Source: Zizania palustris
Taxonomy: Eukaryota; Streptophyta; Magnoliopsida; Poales; Poaceae
Length of the DNA: 64,000 nucleotides
Assembly: GCA_019279435.1 (NCBI GenBank)
Contig: JAAALK010000285.1
Coordinates: forward strand, 31,032,371-31,096,370
Reading direction: 5' to 3'
The position numbers and the translations under genes were made by a program. Of this stretch, positions 1 through 9,970 are shown one piece after another; the stretch's first letter is position 1; the number at the start of each line of letters is the position of its first letter. A model generated the notes under the pieces. The model was not told the DNA's origin and did no database searches. It was given only the letters and a program-made list of their open reading frames with translations.

Positions 1-301
1 CTATTTTTTGCTCTATGTCTAGGCTAGAGAGAGGGGGAGGGTATGTTACCTTACTCAAGGAGATGTGGGGGAGATCGGCGTTGCGCTTGACGAAGCATGT
101 GCGGGTCTTGGTGTAGCGCCCGAGCATGATGGAGTGTAGCTCCCTCCTCTTGGCCTCGATCTCCTCTCTATCCTCCCTAGAAATGTCTTCTAGGGTGGGG
201 AGGATGGTGTTGTCGTTATCGATCTCTGTTCTCCTCGCCATGTTCGTTGATGTAGAGGGTGTAGTAGATGTAGTCGTAGTAGTCATACCGGTCGCCGACA
301 T
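1..301 (-). CDS. Gypsy-A gag, N-terminal part, runs off the window edge
   Basis: Start of a retrotransposon gag on the minus strand, ATG at 301-299, open without a stop to base 1. It begins MSATGMTTTTT, followed by a Thr/Ser-rich stretch and then LPTLEDISREDREEIEAK. This aligns with the start of the Gypsy-C gag (PTLEDIPAEDRAEIEAK near 60090), including the later SSLDIEQKI against SSLEIEQKI. That homology, and its place just inside the 5' LTR and primer site, is the basis for the call. Gag forms the virus-like particle. The zinc knuckle and the rest lie outside the window, so whether the element is intact is unknown. Confidence 0.75.
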   Translation of the reverse strand, partial: MSATGMTTTTTSTTPSTSTNMARRTEIDNDNTILPTLEDISREDREEIEAKRRELHSIMLGRYTKTRTCFVKRNADLPHISLSKVTYPPPLSSLDIEQKI

Positions 302-321
302 GGTTGTGCTTGGCAAGTGCT

Positions 322-339
322 TCCCCAGTGGAGTCGCCA
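322..339 (-). other. Gypsy-A primer binding site
   Basis: On the minus strand the 5' LTR is followed, after a short spacer, by TGGCGACTCCACTGGGGA. Gypsy-C has a closely similar site (TGGTGACTCCGCTG) at the same distance from its LTR. This is the position where a host tRNA would prime minus-strand DNA synthesis. The tRNA species was not identified. Confidence 0.6.
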
Positions 340-346
340 AAAAGTG

Positions 347-1547
347 TGTTGACACTAAAATCTCCCGAGAAAGTGCCAAACATCATTGACGTCGATTTGG
401 CAATCCAAAAGCCCGTAGATGCTTAGGGGTGGCCCACTAAACGTCACACGACGCTGACGCCGTGTTCCGATGACCCTTGACCATGACAAGAGGGTGTATC
501 GGTGGAGTCAGTAGGCAATTAAATCGCACCATAGGGATGCGATCCAATTGGCCAAAGTGTGAAGGGAGCAATCAAACCGGTCAAAAGGGGGTCAGTTTGA
601 TCGAAGTAAAGCCAGCGGCCAGACCATCGGAGGTGAAAGAGATTGTGGCCAGACCGATGTGCAACGCCAGTCAGACCGACCGTGTGCCGTCAATCAGACT
701 AGCGTGTGCTAGCACGGTTCAGCCAGACCGATCGTGCACCATCGGTCAGACCGAAGTGGTAAAAGGGGTCGCCTCAAGTCGCCTAGCATGCATGATGACG
801 CCACCGGCACGGTCCAGTCAAACCAACGAGAAGTCATCGATCAAACTGACGGTTACGGCAATGATAACCCCAAGTCCCTAGCGGTCGTCTTGTTGGTGGT
901 GGCTCGGTGCAAGGCTTCTTGGTGATGAATATGGACTCCTCTGCCTCTATAAAACACAAAAAATCAGAAGTAATTCGGCCTAGATACCTAATTACTGATA
1001 AACCCGATAGAAACCGATAAAAATCCGTTACAAGGATTCAACGGATGATTCACAAGTGAATCAATAAGGATTACCGCGATTATAACGCGATGGATGGATG
1101 GTTTATAGTGCGAACCGATAAAGATAGACGTTATGGCTACTCCTAGGGCAAGGAAGAGTAAAAGAACGATTCAAGGGATAGATTGGATCTATTAGGATTT
1201 TTTCGATGTGTCCCTTTGAATCGGCTTTGCCCTTATATTTATAAGGGATGGTCTTATCGTTCTTGGGCTTGACCCTTACTCTAATTTTATTATGAGACGA
1301 ATCTAGGTCGTTAAAAATTAGTTGGAGATCAAAACATCCTGAAACTAACTTAATGCACTCGGACTCGGTCTGGCTGGTCTGACTGGACCTACATGGCCGG
1401 TCTGACCGGGCCTAGTTCGGTCAGACCGAAGTGACAATGTCGATCAGACTAGCCTGTGCCAAGAAATTGCATATTTTCGGTAAAACTTATATCAATTTTA
1501 CCAATTTTACAATTTTGACCATTAATGCCATTTTTTTGCTATAAACA
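347..1547 (-). repeat. Gypsy-A 5' LTR
   Basis: The LTR is bounded by TGTTGACA at 347 and TGCTATAAACA ending at 1547. The Gypsy-C LTR has the same ends apart from one base (TATCAACA). Both families share the segment with 'gcaatccaaaag' and the '...ccgcgttccga' type stretch just inside the gag-proximal end, so A and C are related. The A LTR carries dispersed palindromic copies of a TCGGTCAGACCGA-type motif at roughly 600-860 and 1355-1450, where Gypsy-C carries CGAAGCTTCG repeats. The partner LTR is outside the window, so no target duplication can be tested. Confidence 0.7.
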
Positions 1548-2194
1548 CAATTTTGATCCACATCTTCGCTTACTTTGCTTCATGCATCATCCCTTTTATG
1601 TTCTGTTCGTGAAAAGACTGTTTTGATAACAAATTGTTGTCGACCATGCATTGTTCTCTACAATAACGAAATATAAGTCCATGATAGCATGCATTGTCAA
1701 TTTGCACAAAAGCAGGCATTTTACCATAGTTATGCAACTTATTTGTCGCCTGTCCAGTTATTCTCCTCTGAGTTCAGCAACTTTTTCACTGAGATTGAGT
1801 TTCTCTTGATAGCATTCCAATTGTATCCTGTAGGAAAAGCTTCCTCGAAGGAGAGACCTTGAGCATCTCGCTGTGCGCTTTCTCACCGCCTACTTCCTCC
1901 GGGAAGGCGATAGCACGCACCTACTATTACAAGACCGGTGCGTTCTTAGTCTACAAAGACAAGATGTATAAGAAATGCCCAAGAAGTTCCACGTCTGAAA
2001 ATTTTTCCTCTTGTAGAAGGTGCCTTGCTGGGATATTTGTGAAATAACATGACATCATTCTGCTTTAATATAAGTCCAAGCATGCGTTAATTTTGCAGGT
2101 TGTTGTATTGACAATTTGAGCTTTCTAAGCATCTACCTCATTTTACATGCATACCTTGCAATCTTCCTTGTTCTTTCCTAGTTATTAATTGGTA
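1548..2194. other. AT-rich intergenic DNA, no gene seen
   Basis: No coding exon is supported here. A more GC-rich patch at about 1835-2000 has short open frames on the plus strand but matches nothing I recognise. It could be a degraded gene or element fragment. Confidence 0.4.
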
Positions 2195-2577
2195 GGGCTT
2201 ATTTGGATCCTAAATATTGGATTCAGAATTGAAATTCAATTCTATGAGATAGGCTATTTAAACTATTTTGAAATTAGAATTATGAAATTCTAACTAGAAT
2301 TCATAGATCAGCTCAATTCCTCTTCAAGTAAAAATAATTGACCAAAATCATAAATGGAAATGATGGTACTTTTCTTTCAATAATAGAATGGATTTCATAA
2401 TTTGATCATCCAAATAAGTTTAAGAATTAGTTCTCAGTTTTAATTCTATAAAAGGCCCAAACAGAAATATTGGATTTCAATTAAATATCATATAATTCAA
2501 TGTTTTATAAAATATGAAATAAATTCCAATACTTCTAATACCTAGGATCCGTGGTAATACCTAGGATCCAAACGGGC
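2195..2577. mobile_element. MITE with GGGC...GGATCCTA terminal inverted repeats
   Basis: The left end, GGGCTTATTTGGATCCTA (2195-2212), is the inverted partner of TAGGATCCAAACGGGC (2562-2577). The ~380 bp AT-rich interior has no ORF and contains repeated 'aattcaattc'-type stretches, the usual form of a non-autonomous DNA element in grasses. The right end carries a short local duplication of 'aatacctaggatcc'. No clean target duplication was found, so the superfamily (PIF/Harbinger or hAT) is left open. It lies about 200 bp beyond the CDC48B stop codon, in its 3' flank. Confidence 0.6.
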
Positions 2578-2775
2578 AAGTTTTCTTCAGTGTTAAGTCT
2601 TAACATCAATCTCTTTAATATTCTTGACCCCAAAATAAGCTGCTGCAATCATATAGGAGCATGTTACAGGTTTGGTCTGTATATACATGAAAATGTTTGT
2701 CCATTAAACCGAACTGATGATACGTTCTTCTTATGATTAGTACAGAAAATAAATTTAACAGTGGGTGACACATTC

Positions 2776-5700
2776 TTAATGTTTTCTCCTCATCAATGGA
2801 CCATAGATGGCTGCATTTGAGTACTCATCAACTACTGCTTGTGTAAGTGATGGGCGCAAGGAACGTAGCGCAGCCTGGAAGTGAATGTCACACGCCAAAA
2901 GTTGTGTCATCAGACCTTCCCTGAGCGCTGCGATTCCTGCCTCCCTGCATAGGCCTTCAAGATCTGCACCAGTGAAAAGCTCAGTATGCTCGGCTATCTT
3001 CCAAAGATCCACATCCTTCCCCAATGGCATTTTGCGTGTATGGATGCGTAGTATTTCATATCGACCTTCCACATCCGGTGGTGGAACATACAAGACCTGC
3101 AGTTAAATGAGAAATCAAGGTTATTGCTCAATTGTTTGTATGTGTTTGTGAGAGAGAGAGGAGGCATGAGAGACCATATCAAACCGCCCAGGGCGCAGAA
3201 GAGCAGCATCAATTGCGTTCGGCCGATTAGTAGCAGCCAATACAATAATTCCCTAAACATTAAAAGGACAAGATACTTTCAGTAAAAAGAAAGGCAGATA
3301 TGACATGGTGTCATGTGCTATGGGCCTTGGCCTGTGAACAGTGCCACACAGTACTGTTCACGTAAATAGTACCCATATGGCAGACAAGTTAGTTAGAGTT
3401 AGTTAGAGTCTTGTTAGTTTACTTATCCAATTGCAGCTAGAGTCAGTTAGAAATAAAAGGGATCCCTAATCTATATAAAGAGGTCCATAGCTTGTAATTA
3501 TGTAGGAAAGAAAGATCAATATATAGTATTTACCCTAGTTCTTTGAAATCTCTCCCGTTCTCCAACATAGCTTGGCAAGGGGATCAACCCTACACCAACC
3601 TATCCTACCGTTACGATCTCCGCAGTCAAGGCCCCCAACCCTAGGGACTGACGCCCTTGATAACTTGGAATCAACATCTAGACGATCCTTCGCCATTCCC
3701 CTGACCAATCAGCAGGACCACACCACCACCGCCCCCATCATGATAGTCTTCGAAGATCCTCAGCCTACCCTGGCCGAGATGATGGCCTAGATCAAGGACC
3801 TCAACGCTGCTGTCACCGTCCTATCCACCACAACCGCCAGCTACTCTCTAGCGATCCAATGCTTGGACCATGGTCGCCAGCCATTGTCGCACCTTGGGGA
3901 CTTTACCTCGAGCACTAGGGAACTTGTGCCCTTGCTGCCAGCCCGACTGATAATACCAGCACCCCCGCCACCGACCCCTACGACATCGGTCATGGTGGAG
4001 AGCCGACTGGTCAAACATATGTCTCGGTCGGAGATGGAGGAACACTATTGCCTCGAACTCTGCTGCAACTATGACGAGAAATTAGCCCCCAACCATAATT
4101 GAGTCTGCTAAGGTCTCTTCTTCCTCAATCTTGCCTTCGACGACGACGTCACCGAGCCAGTTGAGCAAGAGGAGGCCGACCCACAGATTTCCTTGCACGC
4201 CATAGTAGGTGTACATACAAGCGAGACGATGCAAGTCCGCCTCCAGGTAGGTGGCGTCTCCTTGCTAGCCCTCCCCGACTCCGACTCCAACCACAACTTC
4301 ATCGGTGAGGATGTAGAGGGCCAAACCACTCTACATCTATGTTCGCACGGGAAGATGCTAGTTCGGTGGCCAATGGCGAGCATCTCTCCTTCCCGAGCAT
4401 GTATCGTGACGCCCTGTTCCAGCTTAGCCAGGAAGAGTTCAAGGCTGACTTATGGCGCAAGGATCACATGGTTTGCTGGCGTGGCCTCGCCTGCCCGTTG
4501 CATAGGAATACACTAACAATTCTGCCCCCGTTCTACCAGCTTGAGGACGAGCTGATCTTCAAAGGAGGGGGAGATGTCATGTGCTATGGGCCTGTGAACA
4601 GTACCACGCAATGAACAGTACCGCGCAGTACTGTTCACATGAATAGTACCCACATGGCAGACGAGTTAGTTAAGGTTAGTTAGAGTCTTGTTAGTTTATT
4701 TATCCAATTGCAGTTAGAGTCGATTAAAAATAAAGGGGATACCTATTCTATATATAGGGGTCCATAGCTTGTAATTAGAAAGAAAGAAAGAAAGATCAAT
4801 CTATAGTATTTACCCTAGTTCTCTAAAGTCTCCCCCGTTCTCTAATGTCTCCCCCGTTCTCCAACATAGCTCGGCAAGAAGATCAACCATATGACAACCT
4901 ATCCTACTATTACAATCTGTGCAGTTGAGGGCCCCCAACCCTAGGGACCGACACCCTTGACACATGGAGAAACATATTTTAACACTATCAGCAAGCTAAT
5001 ATGTAAGAAGTACCGTAGCCAGTTCTAAACCATCCATTTCTGTCAAAAGAGTTGATAAGAGTCTTTCTCCAACAGTGGCATTGCCACTAGAGTTCCCGCC
5101 AGGAGCAGTTCTGAAATGTCATAAAGTATAAAGTTTAACATTGGTTACTTCGTCATAAAAATTGGAACTCATTATAGTCAGATTTGAAAATAAGATTTAC
5201 ATGTGTATAAGCAAAGTTCTCATCAAATGATTCTACTACCATAAAAAAGAAAAGAACATTTGGAGGGAACCATATCAAACAAATTATGCTAAAGACTTCT
5301 TACACATGTTCAACTTTCACCCTATGAAAAAACTGCAAATGCTATTACATAACTGTAAAAGTGCTATAACAGATCAGGCACACTCTTAATGGCTCTACAA
5401 GATCAATTTTTGCTAACATAATGCATCACCTCACTTATCAAGATCTGACAAGCGTGTGTCACAAGAAACAGGATTTCAGTGCATACCTTTTAGGGGCAAT
5501 TACATCAGCCTCATCAAAAAATATAATGCTTGGAGAAGCAAGACGTGCCATCTGAAATGTCCGTCGCAACAAAGCTTCACCTTCTCCAACATACTTTGAG
5601 TATAACTCAGCACCACTGTTTTAAAATTTATAAGAAATTTTGAAGAGAATAGAGGACTATATTCTGAACTCAAAGCATGCAGTCTAGTGTTAGGACTTTC

Positions 5701-8109
5701 TGTGTTGATGATACAGGATAATAACTCAACCACTAGAATTTGAACGAATTATGCCAGTCTGATCTTAATGCTCCAAAAAATAAACACAGTATGATCTTTA
5801 CTTCATCTGATCATTTTTCAGTATATCTGAGATTAAGTGAGGTGGTTGGATTTTATAACATTATAAGCACATCAGAAAATAGAAGGGAATTCATGAGTAT
5901 CATTTTGTGTGATGGAATGATAAAAATTAAAAAAGAGACAACAATTGTGATATGGAAAACCTTAAAGAAAAGAAAGAAGCTTGGGCAGCATGAGCTGCAG
6001 CCTTAGCAAGGGTAGTCTTTGAGCACCCTGGTGGACCATGCAAAAGCACCCCACGGACTGGTGATATTCCAAGTTTATCAAATGAAGCAGCGTGCTTGAT
6101 GGGCCACTCAACAGCTTGCTGAAGTTTTTTCTGAAGCACCACAACAATCACCATTAAAAGAGGTTTGTTAAAAAGAACCTAAAACAAGGCATATCTCACC
6201 TTAAGATCTTTCAAACCTCCTATATCATCCCATGTAACAGCTGGAATTTCTTTAGTTACCCCTCTTGTCACACTGTTTTTGGCCACAGACTTAGCAGACT
6301 CCCAATCCTCCATGATTAGTGTTAGCACATTATCACTCTCTGGTGAGTTTGACAATCTACCATAAGCACGTCTTGCAGCTTCTCGAAATAAAGCTTGTAA
6401 ATCAGCTCCAACATAACCATTGCAAGATGCAGCAACAGATTGAAGATCAACACATTCACCAAGATGTAGATTCTTGGTGTAAAGCTAAGAAAGTAATATG
6501 GTCTATAAGATTACATTTTATATAAAAGAAATCATGAACATAAGTTCAATGCTTCTAAAAAAATGCAGGGTTTGCTATGTTACATCATAAAAGGGTTCAG
6601 GACCAGTAAATGTAAGATCAATTAATCTAACAATATTCTTAAATGATACCTTAAGAATCTCAAAACGTTCTTCAGATGTAGGAACAGCAACCTCTATCTC
6701 TGAGTCAAAACGTCCAGGTCTCCGCAGGGCTGGCTCGACAGCATCCACCCTAATGAGAGCAAGTATGTTTTCATTCAAGAAAAAAAAACAATGTCCATCA
6801 CCAGAATAAATAAAGGAAACTTAAGCACAGTTTGTAGAATAAGCCCCTATCAACAGAGGAGCTTCCTAATCTGAACAAGGCCTTAAGCCTTTAACTCCTA
6901 AACATGGTCTTAAAATGTCATGCCATTTGCTAATATCACAAATAGTGCAACTGACATTTCCTGACCTGGTAGCTGATGCAACAACAACTATGTGAGGAAG
7001 CATCTTTGATGACTTCTTGTTTCCATCCATCAGAGTCAGCAGCTGACCAACAATGCGGGACCCTTGCTCTCTCCTGTGAAATACATTAAGAAAACCTCCC
7101 GAACAAACATAAAATGTGTACTCGATCCATCCTAAAATATAGCATCTTTTAGAGTTCAAAATTTGTTCCAAATATAACAACCGAGTACTTATAAAAGGTA
7201 AATTTTACCTACAAAGTACACATACCACATTTTGACTATTACTTATTACTCCACCAATCATGGGCCCACACTCACCCACCTCAACAAGGATATTATTGTA
7301 TTTTTACATGTCTTCTTAATACATGCACCTAAGGCTAAAAGGTACTACATGTTAGAATGGATGGAGTAGATAATATAACAAACTTACCTACTGCCACGTG
7401 GTGGACATATGTCATCAAGTTCATCAATGAATATCACAGCTGATCTACCCTGTGATACCTGGGTGTATGCCAAAGTAAAAGCCTCTCGCAAGAACTTCTC
7501 GCTCTCTCCAGCGTGGGGTTTATGCATAGAAATTGAGCTGTGAACATATCAACATAGAAAAACTCATTATATCAATCAAGTGCAATTAAAAGCAAAAGAG
7601 TCCTTCAAGGTTAATAAATCCGAGCTCAGTCAGTACTCGATAATTGTCAGGTGGGCATTGCATTCTCGAACAATAGCTCTGACCATGCTTTTCTGAAAGA
7701 ATAGCAAGCATTAAACTGTTCAGCACTTGCAAATTGCGATCAGGAGCAAAATTGACAGCAGCATAAAAGCAAAATATACATGGACCTAATGTAAGCAGCG
7801 CATTAATTAGAAATTGTACCGGAACAAAGACATGAACACTGTAAATGTAGTACCTTTCCGGTGCCAGATGGGCCATGGAGCAACAATCCTCTGGGAAACT
7901 GCAAAACACGAAATCAGTTTACAAATGGGTTGTTATTTACAAGAATGTGCATCGGATGATAAATCGGGAGGGATAGGCGACAGTACATGGAGGCCGAGCA
8001 CGCGGGCCTCACGGGCGTAGAGGACAGGGTACATCACGAGCTCCCGGAGCGCCTTGAGGGCCACGCGGTTTCCGGCAATGACATCCTCAGCGCGCCAACG
8101 TTCAGACAT
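2776..8109 (-). CDS. CDC48B: CDC48B-type double AAA+ ATPase, 12 exons, intact
   Basis: Exons (high to low): 8109-7987, 7898-7854, 7692-7637, 7537-7388, 7073-6966, 6749-6650, 6484-6200, 6130-5961, 5615-5487, 5110-5014, 3252-3175, 3096-2776. Every intron is GT-AG, phases agree, and the sum is 1662 nt: 553 residues plus stop. First ATPase domain: Walker A GPSGTGK (50-56), Walker B VIFIDE (109-114), RRPGRF (170-175). Second: Walker A GPPGCSKT (321-328), Walker B IIFFDE (376-381), sensor N430, RPGRF (441-445). GCSK instead of GTGK in the second P-loop also occurs in Arabidopsis CDC48B as I recall it. This AAA group hydrolyses ATP to unfold or remodel proteins; the exact plant role of the B form is less clear than for CDC48A. 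The start MSERWRAEDVIAG fits the family N-terminus; the frame stays open upstream, so a longer start is not excluded. The C-terminus is shorter than I recall for Arabidopsis. Confidence 0.9.
3309..3662 (+). repeat. 5' LTR of the intronic Gypsy element
   Basis: It begins TGTCATGTGC and ends CTTGATA, where the 3' LTR has CTTGACA, so the terminal TGTCA/TGACA pair has lost one base here. Both copies share the 'gttagttagagtcttgttag' type stretch, a TATA-like 'ctatataaag' near 3475, and the end 'aaccctagggac'. Confidence 0.88.
3663..4574 (+). pseudogene. Remnant of gag and protease in the intronic Gypsy element
   Basis: Plus-strand fragments include MIVFEDPQPTLAEMMA near 3735, a degraded zinc knuckle (ELCCNYDEKLAPNH, near 4055) and a protease-like DSDSNHNFIGED near 4279, where Gypsy proteases have a DSGSTHNFI-type active site. 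Near 4530 the frame reads PPFYQLEDELIFKGGGDV, resembling the extreme end of some Gypsy polyproteins just before the purine tract. The middle of pol is therefore missing through a large internal deletion. The frames are broken by stops and shifts and no product is expected. Confidence 0.65.
4575..4962 (+). repeat. 3' LTR of the intronic Gypsy element
   Basis: It starts TGTCATGTGC directly after the purine tract AGGAGGGGGAGA (4564-4574) and ends CTTGACA. It is 34 bp longer than the 5' LTR, partly because 'acagtaccgcgcagtactgttcac' is expanded and because a short 'ctcccccgttctc' stretch is repeated near 4830-4860. Confidence 0.88.
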
Positions 8110-8337
8110 CTCGCCGTTCCTATCACCTCTGCCAGGGCGGCGGGGCGGAGCCGGCAGAGGGGAGGCGGCGGCGGCGGCGTCACAGCGGCGTGCCGGTGTC
8201 TCCAGTGGCAGCGGCGTGCCGGTGTCTCCAGTGGCAGCGGCGTGAGATCTTGAGACCGACGCAGGGTGGGGGAGAGGGCGGCGCGGGATGGAGGGGTGAG
8301 GGGCGTGGTAGGGTAGAGTAAGGAGAGTGTGGCGACT
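8110..8337 (-). promoter_or_regulatory. CDC48B 5' leader and remaining proximal upstream region
   Basis: This GC-rich stretch lies between the CDC48B start codon and the Pack-MULE. It contains two perfect tandem copies of a 26 bp unit (8185-8210 and 8211-8236). No TATA box could be placed. Because the Pack-MULE cuts in at 8338, the older upstream sequence now resumes at 9918, ~1.6 kb further away. Confidence 0.45.
8185..8244. repeat. 26 bp tandem duplication in the CDC48B leader
   Basis: The unit, 'gcggcgtgccggtgtctcc' plus 'agtggca', occurs twice back to back with a partial third start (gcggcgtg). Confidence 0.85.
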
Positions 8338-8525
8338 GGGAGATATTTGCAAACATGGCACTCTCGAAGGTGGGCTTCGCAAAAACAGCACTACAAGGTT
8401 GACAATTATAGATATAGTATTATAATGGTATAGAGTTTGAATATATGGCATTGCCATCCACTAAACAGGTTTTTGCAGGTTTTTCCATATGTTCTACCGG
8501 TTTTGCCCTTCATGTGTGCATCTCC
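8338..8525 (+). repeat. Left terminal inverted repeat of the Pack-MULE
   Basis: Its outer end reads GGGAGATATTTGCAAACATGG, against GGGATTTGCACACATGG on the inverted right copy. It continues through the 'tataatggtata' and 'taccggttttgccctt' stretches shared by both arms. Confidence 0.85.
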
Positions 8526-8606
8526 CACCGGCCACCGCTCCTGGCTTCCCTTCTAGTTTGACTTGCGCTTCCTCGTCCGCTCCCCGGAGGCGTTGCGGTG
8601 GGTGGG

Positions 8607-9464
8607 ATGACGTCGACGGCGTATTCCCGGTCGTCGAAGCTGCCGGGCGGCGGCGGCGGCGGCGAGCGTAGGCTGCCGCCGCGGCTGGTGAGGAGCCTCA
8701 CCACCAAGATCGAGCCCAAGAAGCTCGGCGTCGGCCAGCCGGCATCGCCGGCTGCTGCCTCGCGCTGCTCACCTACGTCTCCCTCGCCAAGATCTTCGCA
8801 ATCTACTCCCCCGTGTTCGGTGCGAGCAGTGCTCCACATTTTGTGTTTTGTTTCGATTCGGTGTTGATTCTCCAGTCTGATCCATTCTAGTCGAATCTGA
8901 TGGGAGCCCTGTTGAATTCGTCTCTCAGCCAGCACGGCCAACACGTTCGCCCTGATGCAGAGCTTGCCGCCGTCGTCGTCGTCCGTGCCAGAGACGGAAG
9001 CCATTCGTATCCTGGAAATTTAAAGCTTTGTACTTTGCAATCTCGGCAAAAATTGTTGCGCTCTCCACAATGCCCAGTTGTTGGCACAATCAATTTCGCT
9101 TGGATTAGCTAGATGTGCGCGAGATCTGCGTGTTTTTAATGGGGATTTGATGGTGATGTCATCGGTTGATTCATCAGAGAAGAGCAACAATGGCGGTGCG
9201 GCGACGGGTGATGCCAAGATAAAGTGCGATGAGAACGGCGTGGACGAGGGGTTCCCGTACGCACGGCCGTCGGTGTGCGAGCTGTACAGCGACGTCCGTG
9301 TCAGCCCCAAGGAGAAGACCATGTACCTCGTCAACCCGTCCGGCGCCGGTAGCTTCGACGAGAACGGCGAGAAGCGGCTCCGCCCCTACGCCCGCAAGGA
9401 CGACTTCCTCCTCCCGGGCGTCGTGCAGGTGACCGTCAAGTCCGTGCCCTCCGCGGCGGCGTAG
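8607..9464 (+). pseudogene. Captured N-terminal fragment of a GT61 glycosyltransferase
   Basis: Three exons with two introns are visible. Exon 1 (ATG 8607 to about 8817) reads MTSTAYSRSSKLPGG, then KIEPKKLGVG, then a membrane anchor (CCLALLTYVSLAKIFAIYS) that is out of frame through a small insertion near 8740. Exon 2 is 8929-9006 (STANTFALMQSLPP). Exon 3 is 9178-9464 (YARPSVCELYSDVRVSPKEK, then RPYARKDDFLLPGVVQV). It stops at TAG 9462-9464, before the catalytic domain. The pattern (short cytosolic tail, one membrane segment, stem, then the first conserved block) fits the grass GT61 clade that adds arabinose or xylose to xylan in the Golgi. As captured it could encode at most an anchor and stem. 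Retained introns show capture from genomic DNA, not from mRNA. Confidence 0.75.
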
Positions 9465-9721
9465 GTCGGGGCGGTGGCCGGGGGGGCGGGGATGGTGGCT
9501 CGGCGGCGGAGGGCGCGGGGCTGGAGGGGACGGTGGCTCGGCGGCGGAGGGCAGAGGGCGCAGGGGCGTAGGTCGGGGCGGTGGTCGGGGGCGGAGGGCG
9601 GCAGCGGAGCGGCGGGGACGGTGGCTCGGTGGCGGAGGGGCAGCGACACCGGCGGAGGGGCCACGCCGTTGTACGAGAGAGAAGGAAGCTGGGGCTCGGC
9701 GCTTGCGGGGAGGAGGACGGG
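9465..9721. repeat. GC-rich degenerate tandem repeat inside the Pack-MULE
   Basis: Repeats of 'ggtggctcggcggcggaggg' and close variants fill the gap between the GT61 fragment and the right inverted repeat. Frames on both strands are open only because of composition (Pro/Arg- or Gly/Arg-rich), so no gene is called. Confidence 0.6.
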
Positions 9722-9908
9722 AGGAGAAATGCACACAGGAAGGGCAAAACCGGTAGAACACATGGAAAAACCTGCAAAAAACTGTTTAGTGAATGGCAAT
9801 GTCATATGTTCAAACTATATACCATTATAATGCTATATCTGCAATTGCCAATCTTGGGGTGCTGTTTTTGTGAAGCCCACTGAAGGGAGTGCCATGTGTG
9901 CAAATCCC
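9722..9908 (-). repeat. Right terminal inverted repeat of the Pack-MULE
   Basis: Inverted partner of 8338-8525. The differences between the arms are scattered single bases. Confidence 0.85.
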
Positions 9909-9961
9909 TCGGTGACTGGTGTAGGAGGGGCGGAGGTGGAGGGGCGGAGACTAACGAGGGG

Positions 9962-9970
9962 TTAGGGTTT
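9962..9970 (-). promoter_or_regulatory. Telo-box (AAACCCTAA) in the displaced CDC48B upstream region
   Basis: The minus strand reads AAACCCTAA here. In plants this motif is common close to the start sites of growth and translation-related genes. Without the Pack-MULE it would lie roughly 270 bp upstream of the CDC48B start codon; now it is about 1.85 kb away. That it serves this gene is inference. Confidence 0.35.

Larger units (their letters stand above)
3304..4967 (+). mobile_element. Internally deleted Gypsy LTR retrotransposon inside CDC48B intron 10
   Basis: This is a complete small element: 5' LTR 3309-3662, 3' LTR 4575-4962, with 5 bp target duplications CATGG at 3304-3308 and 4963-4967. 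The interior is only ~0.9 kb and keeps a broken gag end and protease start, so reverse transcriptase, RNase H and integrase are gone. It lies antisense to CDC48B, between exon 10 (ends 5014) and exon 11 (starts 3252), 52 bp and 57 bp from the splice sites, and does not touch coding sequence. Confidence 0.88.
8338..9908. mobile_element. Pack-MULE carrying GT61 exons
   Basis: A Mutator-like element of ~1.57 kb. Long terminal inverted repeats (8338-8525 and 9722-9908) match closely over ~188 bp, for example 'gcaggtttttccatatgtt' on the left against its inverse on the right. Candidate 9 bp target duplications, gtGGcGACT (8329-8337) and tcGGtGACT (9909-9917), agree at 6 of 9 bases, as in an old insertion. 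There is no transposase, so it is non-autonomous. The interior is a piece of a host glycosyltransferase gene with introns, which defines a Pack-MULE (capture at DNA level). It lies just upstream of CDC48B, in line with the known preference of grass MULEs for the 5' ends of genes. Confidence 0.85.

Noticed and set aside
1859..2047. Short plus-strand frame as a gene exon
   Set aside because: No homology recognised, no splice partners, no promoter; left as unexplained sequence.
7933..8457. Longer CDC48B N-terminus using an upstream start at 8457
   Set aside because: That frame runs into the Pack-MULE inverted repeat and has no family similarity before MSERW at 8109, so 8109 was preferred.
9174..9761. 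195-codon minus-strand frame over the GT61 fragment
   Set aside because: It is the shadow of GC-rich exon 3 and the tandem repeat; the plus strand carries the real homology.
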